From NCBI GenBank assembly GCA_014189435.1, contig CP050293.1, positions 2,547,001-2,611,000 of the forward strand: 64,000 nt of DNA, read 5' to 3'. Below the pieces are notes generated by a model. The model did not search any database. It saw only the letters and a program-made list of their open reading frames with translations, and was not told the origin of the DNA. Below are positions 7,809-16,688 of the stretch, piece after piece; the stretch's first letter is position 1, and each line of letters begins with the position of its first letter. The translations under genes were made by a program, and so were the position numbers. This stretch comes from Mesorhizobium loti. Lineage in GTDB: Bacteria; Pseudomonadota; Alphaproteobacteria; Rhizobiales; Rhizobiaceae.

Positions 7809-8717
7809 TCAACCGTCAGGCGAGATCTCTCCCGGCTTGAACAGGCCGAGCTTGTCGAGCGGGCTCGTCACCGTGCGCACCGTTCGGGTCGCGACCTTGG
7901 CGTAGAGTGCGGTGTTGTTGAGCTTGGCGTGCCCGAGCAGGACCTGGATGATGCGGATGTCGGTGCCGTCCTCCAGCAGGTGGGTGGCGAAGCTGTGACG
8001 CAGCGTGTGCGGCCCCACCCGCTTGGCGATGTCGGCGGCCTGCGCCGCCTCGACGACTATGCGATAGAGCTGCCGCGTGCTGATCGACTTCATCGCGTGC
8101 TGCCCGGGAAACAACCAGCCGTCGCGATGCATTACGCCCTGCTGCCGCCCCACCCTCCACCATTGCCGCAGGAGAGTGAGCAGGTCCTCCGAGAGCATGG
8201 CGTTGCGATACCGCCCGCCCTTGCCGCGTTCGACGCGCAGCAGCATGCGTTCGCTGTCGACATCTGCGACCTTCAGCATCGACACCTCGGCGACGCGCAG
8301 GCCCGCGCCATAGGCAACCGAAAGTGCGGCCTGGTGCTTAAGGCAGGTGGTGGCGTTGAGCAGCCGGGCGACCTCGTCGCGACTGAGCACCACGGGCAGG
8401 TTGCGCGGATGCGACAGCCGGACGAGCCGGCGCGCCAGGTCCGGGCGGTCGAGCGTTTGGGTGAAGAAGAAGCGTAGCGCCGACACGATGCTGTTCATCG
8501 TCGGCACGGGAACGCCGTCTTCCTGCTGCTCGATCTGGAACCGACGTAGGTCGTCGGCGGTCGCCGTGTCTGGTGAACGCCCGAGGAATGTCGCCAGGCG
8601 TCCGATATCGCGGAGATAGTTGCGCTGCGTCTCCCGTGAGAAACGCCGCATGTTCATGTCGTCGATCAGCCGCTGGCGCAGCGGGCTGATCCGTGCATCG
8701 AGAATAGGATGGTGCAT
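7809..8717 (-). CDS. Tyrosine recombinase/integrase of an IS91-type element
   Basis: 302 residues, apparently full length. N-terminal SAM-like core-binding domain (RRFSRETQRNYLRDIGRLATF), then the catalytic domain with the first Arg in YGAGLRVAEVSML, the H-x-x-R box HTLRHSFATHLLEDG, and the nucleophile Tyr in LLGHAKLNNTALYAKV. Such recombinases are encoded next to IS91-family transposases. The transposase downstream is truncated, so the element is probably immobile although this gene looks intact. Confidence 0.9.
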   Translation of the reverse strand: MHHPILDARISPLRQRLIDDMNMRRFSRETQRNYLRDIGRLATFLGRSPDTATADDLRRFQIEQQEDGVPVPTMNSIVSALRFFFTQTLDRPDLARRLVRLSHPRNLPVVLSRDEVARLLNATTCLKHQAALSVAYGAGLRVAEVSMLKVADVDSERMLLRVERGKGGRYRNAMLSEDLLTLLRQWWRVGRQQGVMHRDGWLFPGQHAMKSISTRQLYRIVVEAAQAADIAKRVGPHTLRHSFATHLLEDGTDIRIIQVLLGHAKLNNTALYAKVATRTVRTVTSPLDKLGLFKPGEISPDG

Positions 8718-8942
8718 GGTCAGGCTCCTTGTTGAAGAGGCCCGCCATGCTCTGCTCCAGCCGAACGACGCTCAACGCGAGCGCGACGACCGGTTCTTCA
8801 TCTCTACCTCAACCGCAGGCACCCCTCCCGCGCAGCGGGTTCGTTCTCCGGCCCAAAACACGACACTTGAAGATTGATCCGCACGCTGACGGATTGTTTT
8901 TCTTGAAAAGACGGCGTCCATCCGGGCCACCATTGTCGTTAT

Positions 8943-10058
8943 CTATCTAACGGGATCCGAAACTTGGAGTGCGTAGCGCGTGTGCCTACGCACTCCGGTT
9001 TTTGTAAGCGCGCCCTTGGTAACCAAATCCTGTAGATCTCTGGTTGCCGTGGCGCGTGATGCCTGCGTGATGGCGATGTAGTTTTCGGCGCTGAGACCAC
9101 CCTTGAAGCCGTCGATACCTTCGCGGAACATCCGTGCGATGACCTTTTCCTGCCGCTCGTTGAACTGACCCCGGTAGCGTTCGTAAAACTTGGCCTTGGT
9201 GACGGAAAATTCGACACGGGCGAGTGTTACGCGCTGCGCTTCAAGGATCGTGTTGGCGAAGTAGAGCAGCCAATCCGTAACCGCATTGCTCTTGTTGCTG
9301 GCCTCCAGGCCGTCGTAATAGGCCTTGCGGTGGCGTTCGATCGTGTACGCCAAAGCGATGAGGCTGGGCTCACCCAGGTTTTGCGCCAGCGCCTTTTCGC
9401 AGAGGGCACGCCCTATGCGGCCGTTGCCATCCTCGAATGGGTGAATGCTCTCGAAATAGAGGTGCGCGATACCGGCACGCGTCAATGCGGGAAGCGGCGT
9501 CTTGCCTTTGGGCGATGTATCGTTGAACCAAGCAGCAAACGCGTCCATTTCGGGTTTCATCCGCGCCGAGGGCGGCGCCTCGAAATGCACTTTAGGCTTA
9601 TCCAGCCGATTGGAAACGATCTGCATGGCGTCGGCATGCTGGCGATAGTTGCCGATGGTCTCGATACGCCGCTCACCCGACATCACCATCTTGTGCCATG
9701 CGTAGAGGACGCGGTGCGAGAGCGGTTCTGCAAAATGCAAATACACATCGGCCATCATTTCAGCGATGCCGCGCTCGGCAGGCGGGATGCGCCTGGCTTC
9801 GCTGCCGAGCCCAAGCTGCTGGCGCAGGGATGATTGCAAGCTCTCGCGGTTGAGGTACTCGCCTTCAATCGCGGATGTCTTCAAGGCCTCTTCGCTGATA
9901 AGGTCGATGCGGATCTGGTCGCGGTCGTTGGCATCGACATGACGAAAGACGCCCAGGAACTCGCCCGATCGCAGCAGGAACTCGCTTTCCAGCGGTTCCA
10001 ATGCCTTCTTATCGTAGGTAAAATGCGGCCAGTCATCCTGCTCCCAATTCCATAGCAT
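8943..10058 (-). CDS. Fic family protein (DUF4172-Fic-winged helix)
   Basis: 371 residues. The N-terminus (NWEQDDWPHFTYD) is the DUF4172 region often preceding Fic. A TSAIEGE motif at about 80-86 matches the (S/T)xxxE(G/N) inhibitory helix of class II Fic proteins. The catalytic core is HPFEDGNGRIGR, complete for AMP transfer, and the C-terminus looks like a winged helix (AITQASRATATRDLQDL). Such proteins AMPylate targets and may bind DNA for self-control. No antitoxin gene adjoins it. The start ATG (10058) sits inside a perfect inverted repeat. Confidence 0.92.
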   Translation of the reverse strand: MLWNWEQDDWPHFTYDKKALEPLESEFLLRSGEFLGVFRHVDANDRDQIRIDLISEEALKTSAIEGEYLNRESLQSSLRQQLGLGSEARRIPPAERGIAEMMADVYLHFAEPLSHRVLYAWHKMVMSGERRIETIGNYRQHADAMQIVSNRLDKPKVHFEAPPSARMKPEMDAFAAWFNDTSPKGKTPLPALTRAGIAHLYFESIHPFEDGNGRIGRALCEKALAQNLGEPSLIALAYTIERHRKAYYDGLEASNKSNAVTDWLLYFANTILEAQRVTLARVEFSVTKAKFYERYRGQFNERQEKVIARMFREGIDGFKGGLSAENYIAITQASRATATRDLQDLVTKGALTKTGVRRHTRYALQVSDPVR

Positions 10059-10088
10059 GAGTTATAGAGCACCTTTCTATAACTCATG
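10056..10088. promoter_or_regulatory. Perfect 13-bp inverted repeat across the fic start codon
   Basis: Arms CATGAGTTATAGA and TCTATAACTCATG separated by seven bases. Read on the fic strand, the loop is AAGGTGC, a plausible ribosome site, and the ATG is in the 3' arm of the stem. The site could be an operator for a dimeric repressor, possibly Fic's own winged helix, or an mRNA hairpin limiting translation. A related half-site (GAGCTATAG) follows at about 10100. Confidence 0.7.
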
Positions 10089-10484
10089 ATGCCATGTGTG
10101 GTGAGCTATAGCAATCTTCGCTATGCCTCAGAGTCCTGTCGGATACGCAACCAATTCGCAAAAGTGTCAGCGGGTTCGAGTCGGAAGAGCGCTACCGCCG
10201 TTCCCCACATTCGGAAACCCTGCGATATTTTCTACGGTGTTGGGCGTGATGGACCTGTCTCGGTGCTGCAAAGACCGCTGGGGAACGGAAAGTCTGACCC
10301 GAAGCCGACGTACGTTTTTCCACCACGCGAACGGCAGCATTTCGCCTCATGGCGGCCGTTGAAGCCAGCTGTGCCGTTGCCAGAAGCAGACATCGTTGGT
10401 GACTGAACTGGAGGTCGCTATACGGTCCGAAGCGGTCATTGCGGATGTCTGCGTGACACGGACCTGCCCGCCGTTTCCTCATGG
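10089..10484. other. Intergenic stretch without a recognisable gene
   Basis: Several short open frames occur on both strands, but none has a family resemblance, a good ribosome site, or GC3 pattern like the neighbours. Nothing else was seen apart from the RpoE-type promoter just downstream. Confidence 0.4.
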
Positions 10485-10514
10485 TGATCCGCGCCGAGCG
10501 TCACAACGTACAAT
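10485..10514 (+). promoter_or_regulatory. RpoE (ECF11)-type promoter of the DUF2147-phr-DUF2177 operon
   Basis: TGATCC (10485-10490), exactly 18 bases, then TACAAT (10509-10514). This matches the TGATCC-N18-TA pattern at the two divergent promoters beside rpoE in this window and the RpoE/ChrR consensus described in Rhodobacter sphaeroides. The downstream start codon is 28 bases from the -10, and photolyase is a classic member of that regulon. Confidence 0.75.
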
Positions 10515-10542
10515 GCGAATTGGGCGTACGGAGACCTTGCCA

Positions 10543-10917
10543 ATGAAAGGGATAACTGCATTCGCAGCGGCTACGCTTGTTTCAGCAATGGCACATGCCG
10601 ACGTTCTATCCGACGCCGGTGGCGTGTCGTTGAGGGACGACGGCAATGCCCGCGTCAAGATTGCTCCATGCGGAGAGAAACTGTGCGCGACCAATCTGTG
10701 GATCAGGGATACCAGCAAAGGCGAAGACGTTGGCGACAAGCTGATCATGACGCTCAAGCCGAATTCCGGCAGCACGTTGAAGGGGACCGCCTATGACCCC
10801 AAGCGAAAGCTCACCTTTTCGATGACCCTACGGGTCGCCAGCAAAGGGTTGACGACGCGCGGCTGTGTCATCGGCGGAATGATCTGCAAAAATACCAGTT
10901 GGACGCCGGCAAAGTGA
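10543..10917 (+). CDS. DUF2147 family periplasmic protein
   Basis: 124 residues with a cleavable signal (MKGITAFAAATLVSAMAHA). The DUF2147-like body has VKIAPCGEKLCATNLWI, a central DKLIMTLKPNSGSTLKGTAYDP, and GCVIGGMICKNTSWTP at the end, with four conserved-looking cysteines. Function is unknown; DUF2147 proteins are small envelope proteins. First gene after an RpoE-type promoter, 13 bases before photolyase. The start is the ATG that opens the signal peptide. Confidence 0.85.
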   Translation: MKGITAFAAATLVSAMAHADVLSDAGGVSLRDDGNARVKIAPCGEKLCATNLWIRDTSKGEDVGDKLIMTLKPNSGSTLKGTAYDPKRKLTFSMTLRVASKGLTTRGCVIGGMICKNTSWTPAK

Positions 10918-10930
10918 ATCGAGCCAGACA

Positions 10931-12403
10931 ATGAACGGCAGGTCAGGTTCGGCGCCGACCATTGTGCTGTTTCGGCGCGACCTGCGCGTTAACGACAACG
11001 CTGCCCTTGCGGCAGCGTCCAACCGCAAGGGACCTGTTCTGGCGCTCTTCATTTTTGATGAAGAAAGCGAGAGCATTAGGCCGATGGGGGCAGCAAGCCG
11101 CTGGTGGCTACACCATTCGCTAGACGCCCTTAGCCAGAAGCTGCACGATTATGGCGCGAAGCTTATTTTTGCTCGGGGCAGAACGCGAGATGTCGTCGCA
11201 ACGGCCATTGCGGCGAGCGGTGCGAATTGTGTGCACTGGAATCGCCGTTACCAGCCGGCCGAAGCGGCAGTAGACGCGGCACTGAAGACGAAGCTTCGCG
11301 AAGCCGGGCTGATTGCGCAAAGCTTCGATGGCGCGCTGCTCCACGAGCCCTCCCTACTCAAGACTGGCTCAGGCGGATACTACAGGGTCTACACCCCATT
11401 TTGGAAGGCGCTGAATAGCGGAGGCGACCTACGCGATCCGATCGATGCCCCGAAATCAATCAATGGCTGGGAGGGCAAGTTCGACGGCCTGTCCCTGGAC
11501 GATCTCGACCTCCTTCCCAAAACGCCCGATTGGGCGGAAGGGCTTGCAGATCGATGGACCCCTGGCGAAGCCGGCGCTCGGCAACGACTGCAGGCCTTCA
11601 AGAATGAGGATTTGGCTGATTACGAAAATCGGCGCGATATACCTTCCATTCAGGGCACCTCGCGCCTTTCACCCCATTTAGCGTTCGGCGAAGTCACGCC
11701 AGTTCAGATATTTGCCGCACTTCGACACTTGGACAAAGCTGGGGCGGTGAAATTCCGCAAGGAAATCGGCTGGCGGGAATTCTCCTATCATCTTCTCTTT
11801 CACAATCCTCACCTGCACGAGCACAGCTTCCGCCCCGAATTCGAGGGTTTCACGTGGCGCCGCGACCGCCGAGCGACGAAGGCCTGGCAGACCGGGATTA
11901 CGGGTTACCCGATCGTGGATGCAGGCATGCGCGAACTTTGGCGAACTGGGTGGATGCACAACCGCGTGCGCATGATCACCGCCTCCTTTCTCATCAAGGA
12001 TCTGATGATCGACTGGCGGGAAGGCGAGAGATGGTTCTGGTACACTCTTGTCGACGCGGACCTGGCGAACAATCCCGCAAGTTGGCAGTGGGTGGCCGGA
12101 TCAGGCGCGGATGCCGCGCCCTTCTTTCGAATCTTCAACCCTGTCCTTCAGGGCGAAAAGTTCGACCCGCATGGCAACTATGTGCGCCGCTATGTTCCGG
12201 AGATCGCTGGCTTGCCCGACCGCTACATCCACCGGCCGTGGGAGGCGCCGCCTGCCTCGCTGGCACACGCGAAAATCGAGCTCGGCAAGACCTACCCAAA
12301 TCCGATCATTGATCATGGCGCCGCACGAGACCGGGCATTGATCCTTTATCAGTCCATAAAAGAGAAGGCCAAGGTATCGAGCCTCAAGGAAACAGCTTCA
12401 TGA
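10931..12403 (+). CDS. phrB: Deoxyribodipyrimidine photolyase (cryptochrome/photolyase family)
   Basis: 490 residues, usual length. The N-terminal Rossmann domain opens TIVLFRRDLRVNDNAALAAA. The C-terminal FAD domain has TGITGYPIVDAGMRELWRTG, WMHNRVRMI, and DADLANNPASWQWVAGSG, the standard FAD-contact motifs with the tryptophans of the electron-transfer chain. It repairs cyclobutane pyrimidine dimers with blue light. It is the second gene of the RpoE-promoted operon, consistent with a light/singlet-oxygen stress role. The stop overlaps the next start by four bases. Confidence 0.95.
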   Translation: MNGRSGSAPTIVLFRRDLRVNDNAALAAASNRKGPVLALFIFDEESESIRPMGAASRWWLHHSLDALSQKLHDYGAKLIFARGRTRDVVATAIAASGANCVHWNRRYQPAEAAVDAALKTKLREAGLIAQSFDGALLHEPSLLKTGSGGYYRVYTPFWKALNSGGDLRDPIDAPKSINGWEGKFDGLSLDDLDLLPKTPDWAEGLADRWTPGEAGARQRLQAFKNEDLADYENRRDIPSIQGTSRLSPHLAFGEVTPVQIFAALRHLDKAGAVKFRKEIGWREFSYHLLFHNPHLHEHSFRPEFEGFTWRRDRRATKAWQTGITGYPIVDAGMRELWRTGWMHNRVRMITASFLIKDLMIDWREGERWFWYTLVDADLANNPASWQWVAGSGADAAPFFRIFNPVLQGEKFDPHGNYVRRYVPEIAGLPDRYIHRPWEAPPASLAHAKIELGKTYPNPIIDHGAARDRALILYQSIKEKAKVSSLKETAS

Positions 12404-12810
12404 TCCGCTATATCGTCGCCTATGCAACCACCCTGGTCATCTTCCTTGCCATTGACGCGGTCTGGCTGACCACGATGTCGCAGCGCCTCTACCGCCGCTA
12501 TCTCGCGGACATATTGGCGCACGACGTGAGTCTCGCGCCGGCCGCCCTGTTCTACCTCATCTATATCGGGGGCATCATCGTCTTTGCTACCGTGCCCGCC
12601 TTCTCGACCGGCAAGTGGACGACAGCGGCAGTCTATGGCGCGCTCTATGGGTTCTTCGCCTACGCGACCTACGACCTTACCAACCAGGCAACGGTACGCG
12701 GCTGGCCGACAATCATCACGGTGGCCGATATCTGCTGGGGTTCCCTGCTCAGCGCGGTGGCGGCAGTTCTTGGCTTTCTGCTGACCCGCTATCTTCTGCG
12801 CGGCGCATGA
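12400..12810 (+). CDS. DUF2177 family membrane protein
   Basis: 136 residues with four predicted helices. Family features: IDAVWLTTM in helix 1, RRYLADILA, and the closing FAYATYDLTNQATVRGWP with TVADICWGSLLSA. DUF2177 proteins are common in RpoE-ChrR stress clusters, but no activity is known. Translationally coupled to photolyase by an ATGA overlap. Its 3' end overlaps by about 60 bases the 3' end of a leftward gene. Confidence 0.88.
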   Translation: MIRYIVAYATTLVIFLAIDAVWLTTMSQRLYRRYLADILAHDVSLAPAALFYLIYIGGIIVFATVPAFSTGKWTTAAVYGALYGFFAYATYDLTNQATVRGWPTIITVADICWGSLLSAVAAVLGFLLTRYLLRGA

Positions 12811-13379
12811 TGCTGCGCTCCTCGGACGTTGCGACGGCGCCCGACAAAAGCAAGCCGATAAAGACGATCAATGTCGCGGCGCTCAGGGCGTTCAGCCCGA
12901 CCATGCCATTGTTGTCGGCAGCGCTATAGTCGGCCAGTGGCTGACCGAAGACGCGCACAGGTATGAAGTAGGCCGCAGCGCTGAGCGCGATGACAAAAAG
13001 CCCGATTGCCCGTTCGGAAGGTCTGAACAAGGCAGCGCCGATCAACGCGCACGGGACGAGGAATATCTCGACCCCCGACCCGACACCGAACGCCTTGGTG
13101 CTAAGGATGCCGTTGGCGATGCCCGTCAGCGGCAGCATGAGGCGCCCGGCGAGCGAATGCCGCCTCGCAACAGCCGGAACGGCGAGAAAGAAGGGCGTCG
13201 AAAGAAAAGTGAGAAATGACGGTGCAACCTTATCGGCGCCGACCACCGCCCATAGATAGAGCGGGTAGAAGGGCTGGTTCCAGAAGACAATCAGCGCAAT
13301 CCAGTTAGCGGCCCGTCAGCGGATCGTCATGTGCGGCATAGGCGGCGATCCGCCGCCAAGGGCGCGCGAGGCCCTGCAT
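12749..13379 (-). pseudogene. Membrane protein with one frameshift (stress-operon member)
   Basis: The N-terminal piece starts at ATG 13379 (MQGLARPWRRIAAYAAHDDPLT) and breaks near 13313. The next frame continues ANWIALIVFWNQPFYPLYLW and several more helices to 12749. Removing one base from the GGG at about 13313 restores PLTAANWIA and gives 209 residues. In the present frame the 5' piece ends LTGR-stop. It starts two bases after cfa, so it is operonic. The family is unnamed to me; similar small membrane proteins occur beside photolyase/DUF2177 clusters. It may be a real null or a base-call error. Confidence 0.72.
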
Positions 13380-13380
13380 G

Positions 13381-14411
13381 TCAGCCAGCCGGCCGCAGCA
13401 GGTAGTGGCTGACGCCCCACTCCTTGCCCCCGGCATGGCCGAACAGGCCTTCGGTGGCGAGGTAGAACAGCCGCCAGCGCCGGCGCCAGAGCGACGCATC
13501 AGCGCCATAGACAGCCGATAGGATGGTGTCGATCTGGCCGCGGTTCTCGTCGAACCGCGCGAGCCAGTCGCGCGCGGTGCGTGCATAGTGCAAGCCGTTC
13601 CAACGCCAGTCGCACTCGATCGAGAAGCAATCCGGGAATTGGCCGATAAGGCCGTGGCTCGGCATGATGCCGCCGGTGAAGAAGTGCAGCGCGATCCAGT
13701 CGGCGTCATCGCGATGGTCGAAGCGGTAAGGACTGTGGCGATGGCTGAAGACATGGACGAACAGCCGGCCTTCGGGCTCGAGCCAGGTTCGGATACGGGC
13801 GAGCAGGTCGCGCCAGTTGGACATGTGCTCGAACATCTCAACGGACACCACGCGGTCGAACCGCGCCAGCGGCTCAAATTCGTTCATGTCGGCGGTGATG
13901 ACCTCGATATTGCGCAGCCCAAGTGCTGCCGTCTCTGCCTGAATGTAAAGTCGCTGCGGAGTCGAATTCGACACCGCCACGATCTCGGGCCGACGGGAAA
14001 CGCCCCGCCATGAACAGCGCCAGCGAACCCCAGCCGCAGCCGAGTTCGAGGATCGACTGACCGTCGCGAAGACCTGCGTGGTCAACGGTCTGCTCCAGCG
14101 CGGCGATCTCTGCCTCGGCCAATGTCTCGCTGCCCGTCGGATACAGGCAGCAGGAATATTTGCGGCGGGGACCAAGCGTCAGCGCGAAAAACTCCGGCGG
14201 CAGCTCGTAATGCTGCCTCGTTCGCGGCTGCCGTGTGCTCGGCTATGGAGCGGCCGGCCATGTCTTTGGCAAAGCGCCCGTCGTCGACCGAGGGCCCCGC
14301 CGCCAGCCGCCGCCGTGTCCGACCGACGAGAACCTCGATGCCGTAGCGGGTGGCGGAGTCTGGAAGCGGAGCGCGCTCTACAGCGCGGATTGCGGATGCG
14401 ATCAGGCTCAC
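13381..14411 (-). pseudogene. cfa: Cyclopropane-fatty-acid-synthase-like methyltransferase, two frameshifts
   Basis: Three consecutive frames together make one cfa-type SAM methyltransferase. The first starts at GTG 14411 (AAGGAG upstream) with SLIASAIRAVERAPLPDSATRYG. The second has QHYELPPEFFALTLGPRRKYS, and ILELGCGWGSLALFMAGRFP as SAM motif I. The third has IVAVSNSTPQRLYI, RVVSVEMFEHMSNW and FFTGGIMPSHGLI. The breaks are one extra G near 14213 and one extra C near 13995. Deleting both gives a single 342-residue reading. In RpoE regulons this position encodes a lipid methylase (cfa/UfaM-like). Real pseudogene or sequencing error is unresolved. Confidence 0.82.
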
Positions 14412-14421
14412 TTCATCTCCT

Positions 14422-15255
14422 TCAATTGACGGCTGCCGCCTTTGACGGGCCTGGCCAGAACGCATTGACGCGCGCCTGGTAGCGGCGAAAGGGCTCGCCA
14501 CGCGAGCGCAGCATATGAGCCTCAAGCGGCGGGATGCCCGAAACGCGGACAAGCAGCCAGTACATCAGGACAGAGCCGGCCAGCGTCATCCATCCCCATG
14601 CATAGCGACCTGAAGGGTCGATGCCGATCACCACATAGGCGAGCCATGCCAGCCATTCGAAGAAATAGTTGGGGTGGCGCGACAGGCGCCAAAGGCCCAC
14701 ATCACAGACCCGGCTTTTGTTGGCGGGGTCCGCCCGAAAGGCCGTCAACTGGCGGTCGGCTGTCGCCTCGCCGCCTACCGCCAGCAGCAGTAGCATGACA
14801 CCGGCCCAATCATTTAAACCGAAGGCAAAAGCGGGGTTGTGGGCAGCGGCCATGATCGACAGCACAAGCAAAAAAGCGGCCGCGGCCTGGACCTGCAGGA
14901 ACCAGAACAGCCTGTCGCGGAAGCTGGAGCCCCATTCTTGCTTGAGCTGGCGATAGCGCGGATCGTCCTGGCCGCTGCGTGCCGTCCGGTTCGAGATATG
15001 CAGGCCTAGCCTCAGCGACCAGGCAAGCGCGAGAATGGCAACGAGCCACTGCCGGTGCATTGAGCTGTGACCGGCCGATACAAGCAGCGCCGCCAAAGAG
15101 CCGAAGATGCCGACGGCGAACGACCAGATTGCATCGATCCACCCCGACCGAGCGGTCATCAGTGCAACATGCCAAGCCGCCGCCATTGTCACTGAAAGAC
15201 CGATAGCGGCAAGGACGAGGGGGTAGCGACGCTCATGGAACGTCTCAACCGCCAA
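14422..15255 (-). CDS. DUF1295 membrane protein (steroid 5-alpha-reductase-like fold)
   Basis: 277 residues with six or seven helices. The C-terminal signature of isoprenylcysteine methyltransferase/5-alpha-reductase-like proteins is visible: VGLWRLSRHPNYFFEWLAWLAY, and LLVRVSGIPPLEAHMLRSRG. DUF1295 proteins accompany rpoE-chrR clusters and are presumed lipid-modifying enzymes. The best start I find is TTG 15255, overlapping chrR by 11 bases; no ATG fits. It lies between chrR and the cfa-like gene, so it is probably co-transcribed from the rpoE promoter. Confidence 0.85.
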   Translation of the reverse strand: MAVETFHERRYPLVLAAIGLSVTMAAAWHVALMTARSGWIDAIWSFAVGIFGSLAALLVSAGHSSMHRQWLVAILALAWSLRLGLHISNRTARSGQDDPRYRQLKQEWGSSFRDRLFWFLQVQAAAAFLLVLSIMAAAHNPAFAFGLNDWAGVMLLLLAVGGEATADRQLTAFRADPANKSRVCDVGLWRLSRHPNYFFEWLAWLAYVVIGIDPSGRYAWGWMTLAGSVLMYWLLVRVSGIPPLEAHMLRSRGEPFRRYQARVNAFWPGPSKAAAVN

Positions 15256-15889
15256 GCAGAGGCTGGATCAATCGTCCAAAGAAGCCTCGCAGCCTCATTT
15301 GCCCTTCCAGGGCGGCGATGCATATGCACTCCCCGCTCTCGTCAACGACCGGCTGATGCTGAACCTCATCGTCAGCCTCATCCAGGTCGCCAGGACCGTA
15401 GCGGCCACGCGCGTCGGAAAGCGAGCCCTTCAGTACTTGAGTGTACTCGTAGCCGGAATGGGTATGCTCCGGCATCCTGCGCCCGGCCGCCACCTTCAGC
15501 AGCATGACATTTGCGCCAGCATCTTGCGGAACCGTCACGCGGCTCCAGCGCACTCCGGGACCGATCCAGCGCCATGGGCCGACGCCGCACCCATCCAGAG
15601 CCTCGGGCAGGCGGATGCCGATATCGGCGCGCGCGGGCCTTGAATGCTCCTCGCGCCTTTCGCCGTCCGCTTCTATCCTCGCCATCTGCCGGTCCAAGGC
15701 ATCTTCGCTCATCGCTTGCGGTTCTATTACATCAAGGAACAACCCGCCTGTGGCTTCGAATTGCGCAATTCGTTCGGCACAAGCCGGGCAGCCGCCGACA
15801 TGAACGGCCACGACAATTCGCGGTCCGGCCTCCAGGGAGCCATTGGCTTGGCGGAGCAACGTCTCGTCGCTTGGATGATGATTGATCAT
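15245..15889 (-). CDS. chrR: ChrR-type zinc anti-sigma factor with cupin domain
   Basis: 214 residues. The N-terminal anti-sigma domain has a His near position 5 and the HxxxCxxC zinc motif HVGGCPAC. The C-terminal cupin domain has PEHTHSGYEYTQVLKGS and a second His/Glu region. In Rhodobacter sphaeroides ChrR binds RpoE and releases it on singlet oxygen; the cupin domain is needed for that release. The start overlaps the rpoE stop (ATGA), the normal sigma/anti-sigma arrangement. All ligand residues look present. Confidence 0.94.
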   Translation of the reverse strand: MINHHPSDETLLRQANGSLEAGPRIVVAVHVGGCPACAERIAQFEATGGLFLDVIEPQAMSEDALDRQMARIEADGERREEHSRPARADIGIRLPEALDGCGVGPWRWIGPGVRWSRVTVPQDAGANVMLLKVAAGRRMPEHTHSGYEYTQVLKGSLSDARGRYGPGDLDEADDEVQHQPVVDESGECICIAALEGQMRLRGFFGRLIQPLLGG

Positions 15890-16467
15890 TTGAGGTCGTC
15901 CAGGATCAGGCGAAGGCGGCTGAGAGCCAGCCGCACGCGCGATTTAACGGTGCCGAGCGGGATGCGAAGCTGGCTTGCTATTTCCGATTGAGGTTTGTCG
16001 CCGAAGAAGGACAACCGTAGGATATCGGCCTGTTCGGGAGACAACAGGGCAACAGCAGAGCGCACGCGCTCTTCGCGCTCGGCCGCCATCACGGCCGCCT
16101 CACCCGAAACCGGGCTGTCGGGCTCGTCCGAGGGGTCGAAGGCGCTGGCAACGGCCGCGGGCCGGCTTTCCCGGCGCAGCCGATCGATCCGCACGTTGCG
16201 GCCGATCGTGAATATCCACGTCGAGACCCCGGCGCGCGCCGGATCGAAGTATGAGGCCTTCTTCCAGACCAGCAGCATGGTTTCCTGAGCGATGTCCTCG
16301 GCGGTGGAAACCGCCATGCCGGAGCGCATCATAAAGGCTTTCAGTCGCGGCGCGTAAAAGCCAAAGAGTAAGGCAAAGGCGGCGCGATCGCGTCCTTCCG
16401 CTACCGCGGCGAGCAGACGCCTGGCTTCCTCAGCCGATAGCGCCCCCGCATCAGTGCGCATGGTCAT
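15886..16467 (-). CDS. rpoE: ECF sigma factor RpoE (ECF11, ChrR-controlled)
   Basis: 193 residues from ATG 16467. Region 2 is visible as DIAQETMLLVWKKASYFDP and WIFTIGRNVRIDRLRRE. Region 4 shows LSPEQADILRLSFFGDKPQSEIA and PLGTVKSRVRLALSRLR. I prefer ATG 16467 because a longer frame to 16602 would cross its own promoter. With ChrR and the photolyase/cfa neighbours this is the singlet-oxygen stress sigma factor. Likely autoregulated through the TGATCC promoter upstream. Confidence 0.94.
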   Translation of the reverse strand: MTMRTDAGALSAEEARRLLAAVAEGRDRAAFALLFGFYAPRLKAFMMRSGMAVSTAEDIAQETMLLVWKKASYFDPARAGVSTWIFTIGRNVRIDRLRRESRPAAVASAFDPSDEPDSPVSGEAAVMAAEREERVRSAVALLSPEQADILRLSFFGDKPQSEIASQLRIPLGTVKSRVRLALSRLRLILDDLK

Positions 16468-16547
16468 CGCTATTTCGATCCTCGTGCGATCGAACGTACG
16501 CGAAACCGTGCCGGCAATGAACTCGTATCCCGATGCATCCATGCGCC

Positions 16548-16577
16548 CTGTTACGCGCGGCGCGGTCGTTCGGATCA
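16548..16577 (-). promoter_or_regulatory. rpoE: RpoE-type promoter of the rpoE-chrR operon
   Basis: Minus-strand TGATCC (16577-16572), 18-base spacer, TAACAG (16553-16548), about 80 bases before the rpoE start. Same pattern and spacing as two other promoters in the window, which supports autoregulation by the sigma factor. Confidence 0.78.
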
Positions 16578-16605
16578 CAAGCCCATGCGGCATTCCGCCC
16601 AACTG

Positions 16606-16635
16606 TGATCCATGCAGCCCACAGCCGCGTAGAAG
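16606..16635 (+). promoter_or_regulatory. RpoE-type promoter of the FAD oxidase-DUF1365 operon
   Basis: TGATCC (16606-16611), 18-base spacer, TAGAAG (16630-16635). It diverges from the rpoE promoter; the two -35 boxes are 28 bases apart. The downstream start codon at 16689 leaves a leader of roughly 45 bases. Confidence 0.78.
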
Positions 16636-16688
16636 TTGAAGTTAGGGTAGGAGGGCAACCCCTTCCACTGGAAACTGCAGGGGTGGGT

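Larger units (their letters stand above)
7453..8940 (-). mobile_element. Remnant of an IS91-type element
   Basis: Recombinase plus truncated transposase in the same direction. The transposase-side end is lost at the kinase junction (7452). The other end must lie between the recombinase start (8717) and the Fic stop (8943). That stretch has no convincing gene, and I could not fix an end because IS91 elements lack terminal inverted repeats. Confidence 0.6.

Noticed and set aside
10086..10406. Rightward frame of 106 codons after fic
   Set aside because: No family resemblance, no ribosome site, and composition unlike neighbours.
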